A stretch of DNA of 64,000 nt. Origin: Oegoconia quadripuncta (lineage: Eukaryota > Arthropoda > Insecta > Lepidoptera > Autostichidae). The stretch lies in the NCBI GenBank assembly GCA_949316235.1, contig OX438750.1, positions 682,001 to 746,000 on the forward strand, written 5' to 3'. Below are positions 10,500 through 23,800 of this stretch, one piece after another; positions within the stretch are counted from its first letter, which is position 1, and every line of letters starts with the position of its first letter. Under the pieces are notes generated by a model. That model was not told the DNA's origin. It searched no databases and saw nothing but the letters and a program-made list of their open reading frames with translations. A program made the translations under genes and the position numbers.

Positions 10500-11930
10500 T
10501 AATTGTAACAGATTTTAGAACACTTTCGGGGCAAATTACTGTTTTATCTATTTGTCGGGAGTTTCATGGCAGAAAACTGAGAAATCATCAGAAAACTTAA
10601 CCACCACGACGAACAATTTCGACACAAAAAAAATATTTTGTTGACAGTGGAACTGACGGCGGTTGTATTTCACGTTAGAAAGAGATGTATGGAGCAATTA
10701 GTGGGACGCTATCCTATTCACACAAAATGTAAAAAGTGGCGTGTAATCAAAAAAACTTTGTAACTAGTGATGTACGATTTATGAAAAACTCAAGAAAAAG
10801 AGAACGATTATGAATAATTTATGACAATTTTACTACCTGTGATGGTAAGTCTACCATCACAGGCAGTAAAATTGTCTATCAAATAAGTCTATCAAACCAA
10901 ACGAACCAACTTTAACCGGAAACCTCGGGAAACAATACGAGAAATATTTATAAATGATAAGAATGATTGATCTGTGTTTCAGTTAATCATAATCACAACT
11001 ACTTGCCACGCGCGACGAACAAACACGTAATAATATTTTATTGGCTTTCACGAGGTAATCAAACTTGCCTAAGTTGAGAGACAAACAAACTTTTCTACGG
11101 CCGCTCGACCGTCTCCGAACTTTCCGTTTAACGGATTTTGTTAAGCTGGGGTTGCTTCAATTTATAATAAACATATAAGTGGGAATGGAACGTGGGCTAA
11201 TGAGGCTTTTTGGCAGGAACTCGGCGAATTATGTTGCATTTTTGTTTTTATTTCTTATGGTAGAATTGTGCAACAAGTTGATGGTGTGCAAGTGAAGGGA
11301 AGTGTAATTAAAGTGCGTAACAAAGTTTGGTTTCCCACAAGAAGTCGCAAAATCTTTCGTAAAGCATTCTGCCACTTTACTGAGCTTTACTGCCAAGCCA
11401 TAACTAATATATGAAAAAAAAACAGGTTTTCGATGGCATCTCGATCCGTCGATCTGCCAAAGCCGAAAAAACAGTAGATATTCTGTGCTCCTAGCGGACT
11501 ACTGTCATCCGCCTACGTTTTCACAATTTTGTTTATGTGTAAAGTACAGAGATTTGACGCATTATACTGACAAAAGGTTAACATAATTAAACTAATTGAC
11601 TTAATTAGATACACCGGCGGTCACATTGTGTCGTGTTCGCGACAGCTGTCGATATATGCAACGTAATATCGATCCATTTTTAGCGAATTCGGGGCAACCG
11701 TTTTTCTTTGGTTTTTCTCTTGATTATTGGGTCAGGTTTCTGTTATAAACTGGCTGTTGGTGTTGTTAGTGTAAATATGATTTGAAAGTGACGCCCACTC
11801 CTTATTTTTTCATTAATTATCGATTTTGTAGAAGCTTTGTTTAATCTCATTTGGAGAGGTATTTTGTTTATTTATAGTATACCGGCCAGATGTTAAGGTG
11901 GTACTGAGGAATTAAATATATTTCGGACAC
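10500..11930. promoter_or_regulatory. Divergent intergenic region between Cdk9 and the sorting nexin
   Basis: The start codon of Cdk9 faces left and the nexin runs right, so this stretch should contain the Cdk9 promoter and possibly the nexin 5' exon. TATCGAT-like motifs occur near 11650-11670. Around 11195-11410 a copy of a dispersed repeat (see 39255-39655) intrudes. No TATA box or initiator can be defended by eye. Confidence 0.35.
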
Positions 11931-11985
11931 TTACACCAATCATCTAGTCCCAAACTAAGCAAAGCTTGTGCTATGGATACTAGGG

Positions 11986-12691
11986 CCTGTATTAATAAAC
12001 CAATCTCAATACAAGTCTTGAGGCTGTATCTAAAGGGAATCTCCTTTCAGTTATCTCTGTTTTTTTATGTAGATATTTTGATCTTAATAATGTTGAATCC
12101 TTACTTTTAGTCGATAATCAGAGCACCATAAAAATAATAGAATCAAATGAAAATAGCAAAAGAGCAAAACATATAGATATCAAATACCATTTTGTTAAAG
12201 ATTTAATTCGTAAAAGGTTAATAAGAGTAAATTATGTGACTTCAAAGGAAAATGTATCTGATATTATGACAAAATCTCTATGTAAATTTACTCATAATTA
12301 TATCATTGCCAAACTCAATATTAAATAAGTAATATTGTTATTGTTTTTATTTTATATGAGAAAATGTTTAATTTATAATTCAGTTTTTGGTATTTTATGG
12401 TTCCAATAGTATCACCCGACATGCGTCTTAAGAAGTTGACGCTATCTCAAGCTCCTTGCTAATTTATAAACCATACTTGAGGTCTACTTAGCTGAGATCA
12501 CTTCTCAAGTATTCGCTTCAGCGGCGAATGAATGATAGTCGAGTTCCGTTTATCAATATGTGAAACTCTCAAGTGAGTACTACTTGAGTAAGCATGCACG
12601 TTTCAGGTCTCAAGTTAGGTTTATTAATCAACACGTTTACTTGAGACCAGCCACAGGACTGTTCTCAAGGAGAATGATTTATTAATACGGG
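11986..12691. mobile_element. MITE family M1, interrupted by a copia fragment
   Basis: Foldback element with ends GGCCTGTATTAATAAACC and its inverse, TAG duplicated on both sides. The body is palindromic with CTCAAG-rich segments. Other long copies: 37321-37638, 38732-39065, 46143-46457, 57224-57447 (partial) and 58105-58430. It would be about 330 bp without the insert. Confidence 0.8.
12031..12408 (+). mobile_element. Ty1/copia pol C-terminal fragment inserted in MITE M1
   Basis: 12060-12328 is open and encodes the end of copia RNase H: DNQSTIKIIESN, KRAKHIDIKYHFVKDLI, VNYVTSKENVSDIMTKSL, then a stop at 12326. The 378-bp insert is flanked by the direct repeat GTATC (12026-12030 and 12409-12413). 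It has no LTRs and no other pol domains. Confidence 0.85.
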
Positions 12692-12866
12692 CCTAGATAA
12701 CGGATAGACATACATAAATATTTATATAGACATCCACGACTTCTGTGTGGCTGTCACAATGTGGTTTTAATCGTCGACCGTCGAAGTAGTGACTGCAGAA
12801 CGAAGATTGGTTCTTCTTTCTTATCTCCCCTTTCCGAAATGGTGGTGGTTTATGCCCATAGGTTAT

Positions 12867-13088
12867 GACAACCTGTTCGGTGTAGTGGTTAGCAACTCTG
12901 ACCACTATACCAAAAGGTTGCGGGTTCGAATCCCGCTAGGGGCATATGGTTGTGTGATAAATACAGACATGGATGTTTTCATTCATAAAAAGTATTTATT
13001 TATTTTCAAAAAAAAAAATGTTTTCATGTAGTATTAGTTGCTTACTGTGGAACTAGATGGCGCTGTGTGTATGTCTTAAGGATATTTA
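12867..13088 (+). mobile_element. tRNA-derived SINE, family S1
   Basis: Box A-like GGTGTAGTGGTTAGCAACTC, box B GGTTCGAATCC, body ending AACTAGATGGCGCTGTGTG. Slightly shortened middle compared with the 601-868 copy. Confidence 0.85.
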
Positions 13089-13177
13089 TTATTATTATCA
13101 TAGGTCGAAGTAGGTAGATCATTTTCCTTACAAACTAAATTTGACCTTATTTCTCTTGATATAACTATTTATTTATT

Positions 13178-13436
13178 TATTATTTTATGCACAACGGGTT
13201 CGTACTTGACCTCAATAACACCTGATGTTGAGTGAAGGTGAGGTCGAAGGTAGAAGCGTACTGACCCGAAACCCCAACACATTTGGGGGACTGGCTATCT
13301 TATCTCTGACAACCGGAACACAACAATGCTATTAACATTGCTGCTTGGCGGCAGATTTAGATAAGATGGTGGTAGCTAGCCAGGCGGACATTTAAAATGC
13401 CCTACCACCAACCAATAACTATCAAAATAAATTTTT
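13178..13436 (-). mobile_element. SINE family S2, lacking its tRNA head
   Basis: Minus-strand body with GACCTCAATAACACCTGATG, CAACCGGAACACAACAATGC and GGCGGACATTTAAAATGCCC; the tRNA-like head is missing. Confidence 0.8.
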
Positions 13437-13439
13437 AAG

Positions 13440-14395
13440 CAACATACATCCTATTCAAACTGAGGAAAATTTTAAAAATTTAGCCGTGGTTCCCAGTTGC
13501 TCTGCTCCTTAGGGGATAGCTGAAAATTAGTGTTTTGCTCAATGAGCAATGACCCGTTTGTACTGCTGCAGCACACATGCGTTAGTGTTTATACAATATT
13601 ATGTTATTGTTGTTGATGTGTTACCTTATCTGGGTATCAATATGTATAAGCTAAATGTATGTGTGTGACTGTGGAAACAAATAAAGGCTTTATCTATCTA
13701 TCAGTGGCAATCCCAATGCTGCGTTTTCCCTTATTTTGTCTATTTAATAAGAATTGTGTAAAAATTTTGTTTAGCTCTAATCTTTACAGCTAAATATAAT
13801 TTTTTAATCTCGTCTTTATTTGAGGCTTTTGTACACCCTGGGTGACTATGCCAGCTTCATTGATACATTCGCCTTTTTACACCTCACTCTCTTTTTGCAA
13901 TGGACAATCCAACAAATTTATACAGACTGACAGCACTCCTACAGAGTATATCAGCCAAAACACAGCTGAGCTGCCCATTGCATAGCTCCGATGACTTAAT
14001 CAAAAGCCGTTCTATAATATCTGCACTCCGGTCACACTCCAACAAAAAGTGTAACGCTAAATATAATGAAATAGCTGGTAAGGTAAATCAATCTGCCTAC
14101 TCTGATCTAAGTAATGTCATATTGACTGATCCAGTAACAACATACTTAATATTGTTAATAATAAGCCCACCTGACAGTCTAGTGTTTTTAAGCTACCCCT
14201 GAAAGCCACCGACTTGGCTTAACGACTTGCCTTCAATTGAAAGTAACCGGGACTATTTAACGAGACCTCCGAAGCACGGAAACACTTGTAAAATGCCACT
14301 AATGGTCACCCATCCAAAGACTCACCTCGTCAGATATTGCTTTACTTTGCTAATAGAAAACGAATAGCGACAGTGCCACGAGTGATACATTTTTT
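13440..14395. other. Unassigned intergenic stretch with a 100-codon ORF
   Basis: Contains an ORF at 13900-14202 (+) starting MDNPTNLYRLTALLQ, of unknown origin, with no recognised domain and unremarkable codon use. A (CTAT)-ending retroelement tail lies at about 13640-13705. I see no convincing host gene. Confidence 0.3.
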
Positions 14396-14722
14396 TTTTA
14401 TGCACAAGCATTTGTACTGGGCCTCAATCACACCTGATGTTAAATGAAGATGAGGTCGAAGTTGGAAGCGTACTGACCCGGAAACCCCAACACATGGGGG
14501 ACTGGCTGTCGTATCTCTGTCAACCGGAACACAACAATGCTATTGACATTGCTGCTTGGCAGCAGATTTAGATAAGATGGTGGTAGCTAGCCAGGCGGAC
14601 ATTTAAAATGCCCTACCACCAACCAAACCGAGTACTTAAACATGTACCCCGCTGGGGATCGAACCCGCGATCTCCGAATCGTAAACCCAATGTTGTTTAC
14701 ATTGAGCCACGGATGCGGTTTA
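14395..14722 (-). mobile_element. tRNA-derived SINE, family S2, near complete
   Basis: Minus-strand, about 330 bp with poly(A) at 14392-14400 and a tRNA-like head at 14640-14715 with box B (GGGATCGAACCC on plus). It ends 35 bp before the first coding exon of the nexin. Confidence 0.85.
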
Positions 14723-14757
14723 CGGAATTAAATTAAAACCAGCAATCTCTTTCCAGA

Positions 14758-14895
14758 ATGGCCAGTGAAAGCAGCTCGGCCGTGCTGGAGTTGAACGATG
14801 CAGATGCAGATGACATAAAGCCGCCGCGTGTGATGGACGATGCTCGTGATGGTGCCCCACTCATTATGGAGCACGGATATGATATTGCTGTTAAG
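14758..14895 (+). CDS. Sorting nexin exon 1 (first coding exon)
   Basis: 138 nt, 46 codons, [20 protein letters not shown] onward, ending DIAVK; donor AAG|GTGATA, phase 0. The start is the first ATG after an acceptor-like TTTCCAG at 14750-14756. The exon could therefore continue an upstream exon that was not identified. Confidence 0.8.
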
Positions 14896-17800
14896 GTGAT
14901 ACTTTCACTTACCTTTTTTACTTAAAACGGCGGTAGATTGCCCGCGTTTGTTGGAGCAGGTGGGTCTGCGTGCCACTCCCTTACACGTCTTCATGCTCGG
15001 AGCTTATTTCGCACCCCCAGAACAAGTAGTTGCTTAGTGTGGAACTAGATGGCGCTGTGTGTATGTGCAAAGATATTTATTTATTTATGTCTGATTGATG
15101 ATGAATGCGTAAAAATGAGTAAAATAATGCAGTGGCAAATCGACCAGCTATGGTTATCATGATGGAGTATTGACAGCTTCTTTTTAATTTTTATTTACCA
15201 TATTATCAAAAGTATACTGAGTGTTGTCAACTTCGAAACTATTAGATTTGGACATAATACTGTACTTTTTGCTTCAGGTGGACGCTCCGATGAAGCAGCT
15301 GTCCACACTAGAGACGTTCGTGACGTATCGCATACGCTGCGTGTGCGCACGTTGGCCAACGCCGCCGTACGTGCGACGACGGTACAACCATTTCAAGGTC
15401 AGTTCTCAGTTTTCTATTTACACACTGTGGCTTGTTATTTAATGACTTATATTTAAATGCACATCAAAAAACTTATTTATTTGCATCAATTAAATATTAA
15501 CCAGAGCGTACGAACGTTATACTCACGGGTACGTATTTGAATGTCTAAAATGAATAAAACCCAATGTATTGAATTAATGTGCGGCGGGTGCGAGTGAAGC
15601 GAGCACTGGAGTTCGGGGCACCCCGACATCTGTTGGTTCGGTTGGAAGCCCAATTCGCCCGCCATGCCCTTCTGTTAGGTTTACATGTATGGATGGAGAA
15701 ATGAAATTTGACTTTGTGTTGTGTTGATGTCACTCGAGTTGCCCTGCTGGAGTGTCATAGGATACATTTTATGGTAAATAATTCAACATGGCGCTCGCGA
15801 AATATAAAATATGCTGTCGGTTTTTTAAAGTCATATTTTTAACGGTTCTCAAGCGGAGGATCTCTGCTTGTAACATTCTGTAATGTTCAGCAGGTTCCCA
15901 AAAAAGTCCCGTACTATTGAGAAGGCTTATGAATGAAACAACCAAATCCATTCAAAGACAAATCAAAGCAAGTTTTATTATTCTCTCATCGGTACTTATC
16001 AAATCCACAGAACGAAACTATATCGCGTTTCAAAATATTGGTGGCGCCATCTAGTGGTACATCCCGACATGCCGCCCACCATGGACAGAATGTCCATCTT
16101 AACTTCTCACTATGAGGGTGGCAAGTTAACAGTTAAATATGATCTTCTTTTAACCTCTCTGTCGCCCGTTCCCACGCAAAAAGTATCTCGGCGCGCCTGT
16201 CATATTTTCGAAAATACCTGCGGTGTTAAAAACGTTTATAGATACTCATCTACTGGGTGTATTTGTAATCTGTGAAAAGCAATAGCTACGGGAATATATT
16301 ATCTATGGATATAATGAATGAACACTGCTACAGCTATAATACAAAAAATCAGAAAAATGTTACGAGTTGTAATATGTAGGTATACCTATATCCACGATAT
16401 AATTGGTATATTTACGGAAAGTACAGATTTATTTCATGTTTTTCTTAAGAAACGGGTAATTCAATAAATTGTTATGAGAATTGGAAGCTCTATGACAGGT
16501 TTCTAAGCCCGTTCTAATAAAAAACAGTAGTTGGAAATCTATGCCTATACTCCCACCCAAAGAGAAAAAAATTATTTTCGCAAATACAGACTAAATATCA
16601 TAGCTAACATGACATGGCGCACATTATTGGATGCGGAATTTAATAGAGAACAAGTTCAAACACAGTCCAAAGGAATTGGAACTCTATAATCATTACAATT
16701 GAGAGTCGGGTGTCCGTGGGCACCGATCGGTGTTTTTTTTTTTTCTTTTTTTTTTAAATGAGAGAGCGGCAAACGAGCATGCACAACACCAAAAGGGTCA
16801 CAGATGTGTTGCCGGCATTTACCGGTTTGCCGGTGTCCGCGAGTGTTGTCGGTATAAAAGTTTTTTTGGCACCGATCAGTGTCCGCGTCCGCCTAAAGGT
16901 TAAGCTATATTTATGAATTGTATTGTAAAATTTTTGTGCAGTAAAGTGTACTTGATTGATCTGTCTTTTAGGTGCTCCACAAGCGACTGTCAGAAGCTCA
17001 CCCTTACCTGGCGCCCCCTCCCCTCCCGCCGCTGCACTCGGCGAGACAACAGCTCGACAGATACTCACCAGCCTTCGTCGCGATCCGTACGTTAGGTCTT
17101 CACGGATTTCTCGGTGAGGGTCATTGTAATGTCTAATCTTACTCTTTAGTCATACAATGTGTCCCGGAGAGAAGTGACCAGCGGGCGTAGTTTGAAAATT
17201 TATACAAAATTATCGATAAATCATTTAAATTTAGAGACCTCTGCTTTTGTTTTTTAAAAATTGTTAATCCTTTTTTTTTAATAGACATGTCTGACCTTCT
17301 GCACTATTTTAGTCATAATTTCTTTGTTTTTACGTCTTTCCCAATTCTTTTTTTTTTAATTCAGTGCTGTTATTATTATTCATCAAATTAAGTTATGAAA
17401 ATTATCCCAAAACAAATAAATAATTTATTAAAAAAGAAATAAACTTAAAATTCGACCAACAAAACTGTATTTCTTTAAGTTTAAAAATAAAAAAACGAAA
17501 AATGTCCCTACAACATCATGTTTTTTTTTTAATTATTATGATACTACATGATATTCTCTAAAATATCCTCGAACAATGTTTTATGTTATTTCAAATAAAT
17601 GTGAACGTACGAGACATTGTAATTGACCTTTTATGCTCCAGTAACTAGATAGAGATAAGTTTAAAAAAATGAAAGTAATGTTTTAAGCAGTTTATTTGCA
17701 CATTTAAGTGTTTTGTTATTACAATGAATCATTTTGATTTTAACATGATAGTTTAATAATAAATAAAAGATACTTAATTTGTTAAAATGGTTGTTTATTA

Positions 17801-20800
17801 AGAAAAATCAGGTAATTAATTAATTATGTTTTCAAAATGACCGCCGTCAGCGGTTATGCAGGCCAGGCCAATGAAAATTATCCAAGATGGATTGGCAGAG
17901 GCGGTCCAGTAGCATGGCCCCCGAGGTCACCAGACTTGACGCCTCTTGATTATTATTTCTGGGGCTACATGAAGCAAAAAGTTTATGCTGTGCCAATAAT
18001 TTCAAGAGACCAGCTGAAACAGAGAATCGATGCTGCTGCCGCAGAAATAGCGCAGAATCATGCAGAAATAAGGCGAACTACACTAAGGATGTCATTTAGG
18101 GCCCTGGCCTGCATAACCGCTGACGGCGGTCATTTTGAAAACATAATTAATTAATTACCTGATTTTTCTTAATAAACAACCATTTTAACAAATTAAGTAT
18201 CTTTTATTTATTATTAAACTATCATGTTAAAATCAAAATGATTCATTGTAATAACAAAACACTTAAATGTGCAAATAAACTGCTTAAAACATTACTTTCA
18301 TTTTTTTAAACTTATCTCTATCTAGTTACTGGAGCATAAAAGGTCAATTACAATGTCTCGTACGTTCACATTTATTTGAAATAACATAAAACATTGTTCG
18401 AGGATATTTTAGAGAATATCATGTAGTATCATAATAATTAAAAAAAAACATGATGTTATAGGGACATTTTTCGTTTTTTTATTTTTAAACTTAAAGAAAT
18501 ACAGTTTTGTTGGTCGAATTTTAAGTTTATTTCTTTTTTAATAAATTATTTATTTGTTTTGGGATAATTTTCATAACTTAATTTGATGAATAATAATAAC
18601 AGCACTGAATTAAAAAAAAAAGAATTGGGAAAGACGTAAAAACAAAGAAATTATGACTAAAATAGTGCAGAAGGTCAGACATGTCTATTAAAAAAAAAGG
18701 ATTAACAATTTTTAAAAAACAAAAGCAGTTAGGTTTCTAAATTTAAATGATTTATCGATAATTTTGTATAAATTTTCAAACTACGCCCGCTGGTCACTTC
18801 TCTCCGGGACACATTGTATAATTTATTGCTCATGTGTTAACTATAGGATGTTAAAGACACAATTTACATTGAACGCACACGAACCCTGTGAGGGCACTGC
18901 AATGTCTTAGGTATCTATTACATAATTACATAAATATCGATTATAACCAAAATTATTATTAGCCATATATAAAATAACATTCAAATGTCTCACAATAATT
19001 TTTAACGTTTATCTGTAACATGCGAAAGAAAAAATTATTATTCTTTATACTCAAATTTTTTTTTATTATTTTATCTTCATCCGTTTCGGCGTGATTGTGC
19101 AACAAAGATCCAAACTTTCGCATCTATCTAAACTTTTGTTTGTTTGGTGTTCAATCACGACAAAACGGATTTTTTTTTTTTTTTTTTTTTTATGCATAAC
19201 GGGTTGGTACTTGACCTCAATCACACCTGATGTTAAGTGAAGATTTGGATGGAATTTGATACACAGGTGAGTTTCTTTACAGTATGGAAAAAATAGGGCA
19301 TATTAGGTAAGTGAAATGGAAGTTATTGGCATAGGTAGTTTTTTTTTTTTTTAAACCATCATCGACCCACGCGCCTGCGACTGGCGGGATTCCTAGGGTT
19401 CCTCTATCAATCAAAATCAAAAAATACTTTATTTTGTAGGTACACACGGTACACTAGATTTTACATTTTTAAAGCTACTGCTTGTTCAAAAGGCAATTTT
19501 CCCCTGAGAAGAACAAGCAAGAAACTCGATAGGTTGCTCTTTAAAAAAAAAGGTTTTTATATTACAAAATTATTAATTGTTATTTTATATTAGAGGTTGT
19601 CTCCGCCCAATCAGTGAATTCGTTCAAGAATAGATTTGGATAAATTTTTAAAAAACTAGTGATGACAGTGATTGACTGAATAACAACATAATGAACAATG
19701 TGAACTCTTCCAACACTGTGACATAGACATACCAGCAGTAATGCTGCTCGTCTATAATAATAATATTTCATTATTAATTGTGAAATAGCCTGGTTATGCG
19801 AACGGACTACAGTTCTCGAGGCGTAAGATCAGCTTTGCATTTGTGTGAGTGCACACAGATAGAGATACGGCTTGTGGCGCAGCGCGTCCCGCGCATTGTT
19901 TAAACGCGGCCTGAGGCGCGGCGTGTCCGCTGCGCGTCGCTTCCCTGCCGCGCACATGCCGCACTTCACCTCTTGTACCGCTAGCAGCTTCACGTCACTC
20001 ACACAAATGCAAAGCTGAGCTTACGCCTCGAGAACTGTAGTTATGTCCATGATTGTTTATCATCTAAATAATCTGATATTTTATAATATGCTTTCTTAAT
20101 AACTTTCTGTTTTATAGTATCTTTAAATTTAATGAAAGGAATATTAATTGGATCTCATACTTTCTCCAAGTTTTTTTTTTAATTTAATGATTTAATTATG
20201 TGGAATAGGTTATAAACGCGACCGTCAAATGTCACTACGTTTTATTATATTTTATGGTTTTGAAGAAATAAAAAAACAAACTACTTATGCCAATACCTTC
20301 TATTTCACTTACTTATTATGCCCTATTTTTTCCTTACGATAAAAAAAATCATCTGGTATCAAAATCAAAATCAAAATCAAAAAATGCTTTATTTTGTAGG
20401 TACACAGGGTACACTTAAAATAGTCAGATTTTACATTTTTAAAGCTACTGCTTGTTCAAAAGGCAATTTTCCCCTGAGAAGAACATGCAAGAAACTCGAG
20501 AGGTCGCTTTTTTTAAATCGCTTTTTATAGATAAAACATACCGTGGATTAAGATATAGGATATTTTTATCCCGATAAAGTGATAAGTTCCCGCGGGATAA
20601 ACAAGTTATTCTACGTAGGCGAAATCGCGGGCGGAATGCTATTAAATAAATAAAGTATTTTCGAAATTAAACTCAAGGACTATTTCGATGCGACCTAGCT
20701 CCTGAACTAAAATGTTAAATATCTGTACTCTGTTTTGTATTCATTAGACTGGGTGGCCAAGCATCCGATCCTGACACACAGCGAGGACTTCAGGATATTC

Positions 20801-23800
20801 CTCACCACGCCCGATGAGGAAGTGGATAAGGTATGTAGGATTTTGGGCTAGGCCAATTTAAATACCCCGCCAAACCGCCATTGCAACGACGTCCACAGTG
20901 AAGTTAGACAGGGTATTGTTGTTGACTTCACATCGTTCGACGGTCTGTCACTGCATCGGTGTCGTCTGTCTGTCTTTACCCCTCGAACTCCTCTTGGCGG
21001 TAGCATCTTCAGCTTGTGCACCTAATCAAACTGGCGGGTGAGTGGTAGAATAATTGGCCTTTTCAATTTATTATATTTTTTATACAATTTTCATAATCAC
21101 TGACAAAGATTGAAAAAGGTATGCTGAGATGGTTTGGACATGTGGAGAGGATGAATGAAAGAAGACTTACGAAAGAGATTTACGATGCGAATGTGGATGG
21201 TAGTGTTGGTAGGGGAAGACCACGGCGAACGTACCATGATCAAATCGGGGACGTCTTAAAGAAAGGCCAAGTCAAGAGTACCCTAAACCGACGAGCATGT
21301 ATGAACAACCTTATGAGAGTGTGTCAGGATGGTAGCAAGTGGAAGTCTGTGGACTCTGCCTACCGCTACGGGGAACAGGCGTGACATTATGTATGTATTT
21401 AATGGCAATTTGATCAACAATTTGATTGTAATAACTTTGGTCATAGCTGTATGTAAAACAATTTGTAGTAATGCTGTTGAGTCTGTGTAAATAAAGAAGC
21501 TTCACTCTTCTTATATTCGTAGATATTCAAGGGTGATGGCAGCGCTCTGACTCTGTGGGGCATCAGCGCTGTACTAAATCGGAGCGGGGACCCCAAACCA
21601 GCTACCGGACCGAGGTGAGAGCGTGTTTCCATCGACAATGAATACTCTTGTTCTACAAATAAATGCTTTATCTATCTATCTATCGATATAACTATCTATC
21701 TATCTATCGATCTATATAACGATCGACTTTTCTATCGATCTATCTATTTATCTATCGATCGATCTATCTATTTATCGATCTATCTACCGATCGATCTATC
21801 GATCTATCCATCTATCTATCGATCTATATACCGATCGATCGATCGATCTATCGATCTATTCTATCGATCTATATACCGATCGATCGATCTATCGATCTAT
21901 CTATTGCTCTATCTATCGATCTATCTATCGATCTATCTATCGATCTATCTATCGATCTATCTATCAATGACCTATCCATCTATCATGGATGTATCTATCT
22001 ATACCGGATGAGTTTTTTTTTACCGTAAATAAATAATAGGGGATATTAGGTAAGTGACCTCAATCACACCTCATGATAAGTGAAGACGATTCCGAAGGTG
22101 GAAGTGTACTGACCCGGAAAACCCAATTATTTGGCGAACTGGTTATCTTATCTCTAACAATCGGAACATAACAATGCTATTACCATTGCTGGTTGGCGGC
22201 AGATTTAGATAAGATGGTTAGCCAGGCGGACATTTTAAAATGACCTACTATCAACCAAACCGAGTACTAAACATGTATCCCGCTGGAACCTAACCCGCGA
22301 CCTCCGAATCGTAAACCCTATGTTGTTTACATGGATCCACAGAAGAGATTAAAAACAACACCTGGATTACTCAAGTGTCATGGGCAGTTAATGCTCCGAT
22401 GAGCAGTCTGATTGGGGCCTCAGCTGTATTAGCCTCCGTGACAGCGTGATGTTGATCGTCGGGAGGGCGTTAACTAGGCCTTAAATGAATTAGGTTTTAA
22501 ATTGTTTTCTTTGTGTGTACAGGGTGAGGGACCCCGAGTTCAGAGCTGCGACGGAATATCTGTTCTTGCTGCAGCAGAAGCTGACCGTGCTGTGCACCCT
22601 CACCGTGAAGCTGTACAAGGGTTCCGTGTCGCTCAGCACCGAGCTACTGGGGTGTGTAATAATAATAAGGATTTAGCCATATACCTTGGGCGCCAATAGC
22701 AAGCACACATAATCCATATAGCATGAACACTAGACTTGTGAAATTTCTTGAAAGAAATAACATTCATTCCGAAAATCAGTATGGTTTCCGTTGTGGTAAG
22801 TCCACAGATGATGTAGTCTGCGAATTAACCGATTTCATGTGTTTAGAAATAGGTTTAGACACGATAGGAGTTGAGCAGTTTAAAAAGAGACGTAGTGACA
22901 AAGATTGAAAAAGGTATGCTGCGATGGTTTGGACATGTGGAGAGGATGAATGAAAGAAGACTTACGAAAGAGATATACGAAGCGAATGTGGATGGTAGTG
23001 TTAGTAGGGGAAGACCACGGTGAACGTACCATGATCAAATTGGGGACGTCTTAAAGAAAGGCCAAGAGAAGAGTACCCTAAACCGATGAGCATGTATGAA
23101 CAATCTTATAAGAGTGAATGAAGCAAAAGAGGTGCGTCAGGATGGTAGCAAGTGGAAGTCTGTGGTCTCTGCCTACCGCTACGGGAAACAGGCGTGATTT
23201 TATGTATGTATGTCAAATCAAAATAAAATGTTTTATTTCGTTAAGTTATAAGAATAACATTTGTAATCGTCATGGCATTGTGTATGTTTAGACACAAGTA
23301 TTCAATGGTAGTGATCAACTGCTCACCTGGTGAACCTGGATGACCGCACTGCTCCCCTCGAACTGATGATGGTTCCCAACCCTTATTGTTATAGGTTGAG
23401 ACGAAATATGCATACACAGACAGACCCAGAAAGCACAGAAATAATGCAGAAGGTCTTTGATAGCGAAAAGCACCAAAGCACAGTCACTTTTCGATACAAC
23501 CCGCACGGTGGCCGTAAGGTCTCTGCTCCACTGTCAGAGGTCGCACAGCACACCAAAGAACAGGAAATGGGCAAATTGGCCACAAATTGGTATTTGCATC
23601 TAAATATTCCAAACATCATGTCTCGGAATTTGGATAAGGGTAGTAAAACTTTGGCTATTTTCCTCGATTTATCCAAAGCCTTTGATACGGTATCGGTCCC
23701 CATCCTTCTTAATAAACTTAAAAAGATTGTCATTAGGGGAGCACGCAGTTGGCGCTCTTTGAAGATTATTTGAGGAACTGCTATCAGTGTGTTGGAGTTG

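Larger units (their letters stand above)
11926..12790 (-). mobile_element. SINE (S1-like) split by a MITE
   Basis: 11926-11985 and 12694-12790 are the two halves of a minus-strand SINE seen whole at 56786-57015 (ATCATCTAGT.CCAAACTAAG, then TACTAG|ATAACGGATA). The halves are separated by a MITE whose ends are flanked by the duplicated TAG. Confidence 0.8.

Noticed and set aside
17087..17092. GTACGT as donor of nexin exon 3
   Set aside because: It also leaves phase 1, but drops nine residues of a conserved PX helix. The donor at 17114 restores them and joins to exon 4.
17837..18154. Complete small transposase gene
   Set aside because: The ATG lies in the inverted left arm and the frame holds only the C-terminal end of a mariner transposase; no complete catalytic domain.
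21660..21990. Regularly spaced repeats suggestive of a CRISPR-like array
   Set aside because: It is a tetranucleotide microsatellite without spacers, in a eukaryotic intron.
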